Assembly (NCBI GenBank): GCA_964490845.1
Contig: CAZBED010000007.1
Location: 62,001-126,000 of the forward strand
Reading direction: 5' to 3'
DNA length: 64,000 nucleotides
From: JADJSS01 sp964490845
Lineage (GTDB): Bacteria; Bacteroidota; Bacteroidia; Chitinophagales; JADIYW01
Below, in pieces: positions 62,291 through 64,000 of the stretch. Positions within the stretch are counted from its first letter, which is position 1. Every line of letters begins with the position of its first letter. The position numbers were made by a program, and so were the translations under genes. The notes beneath the pieces were generated by a model. It saw only the letters and a list, made by a program, of their open reading frames with translations. It did no database searches and had not been told where the DNA came from.

Positions 62291-63193
62291 TTAAAAGAAG
62301 TTAGCGACAAGCACCTTGTCTATTTTTTCTATCAGCTCATGCGGGGTAAGGGCCTCTTTTTCCAGTATAAATTTGGTGACCAGCTGATTGGGAACCTCCT
62401 CAATATGATTAAAAATAACCTCCACATTTTCCGGAGGATTCTTCCAGATTTCGTCTCCGGAACGTTCTTCTTTGCCGATAAACGTACCTAATACCGACTG
62501 TGGAAAGTATTTCTTATTCAGGATATTCCGGCTGTCCGCGAGCACAAAAACCGGAACCTTATAATACCGGGCTGCGGCGGCCAGCAGATGTGCTCCTGAT
62601 TTGGTCATAAATGTTTCATGCATGATAATATCACAACCCATGAGCACGACGTCCACTTCCGGCAAAAAACGGCCAAGGCCGGCATCATCAATGACGGTTA
62701 CTTTATTTCCTCTGGAAGCCAGTTCCGCAGCCTGCTCCTTCCCTATTTTATCCTGTAACGAAACCAGCTGAATTAAATTAAATTTCTTTTGGCTCACATT
62801 CAGCAAATCCACTAACGACTGAACATTAATATCATTACCAAATAACAAGAGTGTTTTGTTGTCAAAATCAAATGTCTGGCCGGCAATTTCTGCTGTTTTT
62901 CTGTCTACATTTTTCCAGCGCTCATGAAAGACTTCCAGTAACTCCTTAATGACGATGGGCTGTCCTTCCGGATCTATCTTCAACAAAAAGTGATTGATGT
63001 AATGATTGACCGAAGTGATGTTTGGTTTTTCCGTGATGACGGTCCGCAACCCCTGAATCATTTCACGCACTGACGTAGAAACCTTATTATCCGAAATGAG
63101 TGAAAAGAGATTATTCACCGTCTTAGTAGCATTCTGAAAAGCTTTTGCACTTTCCACAATCGGATTTTCGGTTATTTTTTTGAATAAACTCAT
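62291..63193 (-). CDS. eIF-2B alpha/beta/delta-related protein
   Basis: 300 aa. LLFGNDINVQSLVDLL lies near residue 110, DVVLMGCDIIMHETFMTKSGAHLLAAAARYYKVPVFVLADSRNIL near 175-225, as in eIF2B-related proteins and ribose-1,5-bisphosphate or methylthioribose-1-phosphate isomerases. The aldose-isomerase Cys is not conserved in the usual TVTNAGC position, so enzymatic activity is doubtful. The N-terminal 120 residues are helical. A metabolite-binding or isomerase role in the cytoplasm is likely; a translation role in a bacterium is not. Confidence 0.75.
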   Translation of the reverse strand: MSLFKKITENPIVESAKAFQNATKTVNNLFSLISDNKVSTSVREMIQGLRTVITEKPNITSVNHYINHFLLKIDPEGQPIVIKELLEVFHERWKNVDRKTAEIAGQTFDFDNKTLLLFGNDINVQSLVDLLNVSQKKFNLIQLVSLQDKIGKEQAAELASRGNKVTVIDDAGLGRFLPEVDVVLMGCDIIMHETFMTKSGAHLLAAAARYYKVPVFVLADSRNILNKKYFPQSVLGTFIGKEERSGDEIWKNPPENVEVIFNHIEEVPNQLVTKFILEKEALTPHELIEKIDKVLVANFF

Positions 63194-63267
63194 TGCAGAT
63201 TATAGGTTATAAAGTTATAAGTTATGTGTATTATTTTCTTAAATTTTAGTCGAATAATGAATAACCC

Positions 63268-63834
63268 TTAACTTACTTCTTGCTTCCATTTTATATTACA
63301 TCCCATACTGGGAAATTGTTTATCGCTGACCGGCATCCCTATCAAGACAGCATCCAATGCGGCACGGATATCTTTACCATCCGATATGCTGTCATTCTTC
63401 GGGCGGGAATCATCCAACTGGCCGCGGTACACGCATTTCAGTTCCTTATCGTAAATACTGAAATCAGGGGTGCAGGCTGCATGGTAAGCTTTCGCTACTT
63501 CCTGCGATTCATCATACAGGTATGGGAACGGATAACCTTCTTCCAGAGCTGTCGCTTTCATTAATTCAGGGGAATCCTGCGGGTAGTTGACAACATCGTT
63601 GGAACTGATGGCAATAAATGAAACACCTTTTGGGATATAATCATTCGCCAGAGTGACCAACTGTTTATTCACATGTTTGACATACGGGCAATGATTACAG
63701 ATAAACATTACAACAGTTGCCCTCTCTCCTCTCAATTCCTGTAATGAAACCAATTTTCCGGAAACGGTATCCGGCAGGCAAAAACCGGGTGCCTGATAGC
63801 CTAACGGAATTCGGATAGTTTCAGTTGCTGCCAT
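63268..63834 (-). CDS. Thioredoxin-fold protein (AhpC/TSA-like)
   Basis: 188 aa from the ATG at 63834; the codon two positions upstream is TTG. GYQAPGFCLPDTVSGKLVSLQEL opens a redoxin fold, and VVMFICNHCPYVKHVNKQL carries the CxxC as CNHC. FIAISSNDVVNYPQDSPELM and AYHAACTPDFSIYDKELK follow; the second contains the conserved TPD loop with an extra Cys. It is a cytoplasmic thiol reductase or peroxidase-like protein; no signal peptide is present. Confidence 0.85.
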   Translation of the reverse strand: MAATETIRIPLGYQAPGFCLPDTVSGKLVSLQELRGERATVVMFICNHCPYVKHVNKQLVTLANDYIPKGVSFIAISSNDVVNYPQDSPELMKATALEEGYPFPYLYDESQEVAKAYHAACTPDFSIYDKELKCVYRGQLDDSRPKNDSISDGKDIRAALDAVLIGMPVSDKQFPSMGCNIKWKQEVS

Positions 63835-63887
63835 GTTCAATCAAAAAAAGTTGTTGTTTCAAAAATACCAATATTCAATGTATATAC

Positions 63888-64000
63888 CTATTTCCTTTTC
63901 CACACTTTTGCATAAATAGGATGTTTGGAACGCAGCGTCACCAACGGGTCCAATTCAGGCACAAAATGTTCATCTACTTCGATAGTAAAACGCTGTAGAA
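63888..64000 (-). CDS. C-terminal end of a gene cut by the window edge
   Basis: One minus-strand frame is open from the window edge for 36 codons to a TAG at 63890-63888. It encodes FTIEVDEHFVPELDPLVTLR followed by SKHPIYAKVWKRK. The other two minus frames stop within 30 bases. A basic, Trp-containing tail suggests a real protein end. The family is not recognisable from this fragment. Confidence 0.6.
   Translation of the reverse strand, partial: LQRFTIEVDEHFVPELDPLVTLRSKHPIYAKVWKRK

Noticed and set aside
1..64000. CRISPR arrays, tRNA or rRNA genes, insertion sequences, prophage or integrase genes
   Set aside because: None was seen on reading both strands; no regularly spaced repeats and no transposase or integrase motifs appear. 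Small structured RNAs cannot be excluded without a covariance search.

Overview
The window looks like ordinary chromosome from a member of the Bacteroidota, probably in the Chitinophagales/Sphingobacteriia direction; I cannot place it to genus. The reasons are a PorX-type response regulator/PglZ protein (regulator of the type IX secretion system), promoters of the form TTTG-N19-21-TAnnTTTG, almost no Shine-Dalgarno sequences, DUF4199, DUF2752 and START-like proteins, a TANFOR-like giant surface protein, and the gene pairs gyrA-TPR and tonB-folC. No rRNA, tRNA, insertion sequence, prophage or CRISPR array is visible.

Layout. 1-7.3 kb: porX-tsaE-alanine dehydrogenase, a secreted protein, a metallo-beta-lactamase-fold hydrolase and a membrane-anchored low-complexity beta protein. 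7.3-13.9 kb: TM2/DUF2752 membrane proteins, an HSDL2-like dehydrogenase, a DUF2236 oxygenase-like protein and a thiolase plus FadJ-type beta-oxidation pair. 14-28.9 kb: TPR, lipoprotein and small membrane proteins, an SLC13 anion transporter, the agmatine-to-putrescine genes aguA/aguB, a hydrolase, a fatty acid desaturase, an MFS transporter, an OmpA-type protein, a NAPE-PLD-like hydrolase, a free-standing 2Fe-2S ferredoxin and a D-aminoacylase-like amidohydrolase. 29-33 kb: gyrA and its TPR partner.

33.3-40.1 kb holds the most distinctive system. Eight genes lie on the minus strand: a haem-binding lipoprotein of the ethylbenzene-dehydrogenase-gamma/CBM9 type, a c-type cytochrome lipoprotein, an outer-membrane beta-barrel, a tiny Tat-signal protein, a Tat-exported four-cluster ferredoxin, an NrfD quinone-interacting membrane protein, a membrane-anchored periplasmic protein and a second c-type cytochrome. 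The run ends in a hairpin terminator and starts below a perfect palindrome containing the FNR/CRP-type core TGAT-N4-ATCA. No molybdopterin catalytic subunit is encoded. I read it as a probable quinone-to-periplasm or outer-membrane electron-transfer complex under oxygen- or redox-dependent control. A second, consensus FNR box (TTGAT-N4-ATCAA) precedes the D-aminoacylase gene, and both promoters share the -7 sequence TACCTTTAAC.

40.2-52 kb: a flavoprotein, DUF4199, and a three-gene surface locus (outer-membrane barrel, 1977-residue TANFOR/carboxypeptidase-regulatory-like protein with a Cys-rich C-terminus, fibronectin type III protein). 52-64 kb: an rRNA-type methyltransferase, a LytTR regulator divergent from a soluble TPR hybrid histidine kinase, small membrane proteins, hemE, ftsE, UPF0145, START-like, folC, a TonB-like protein, an eIF2B-related protein, a thioredoxin-like protein, and a gene cut by the window edge.
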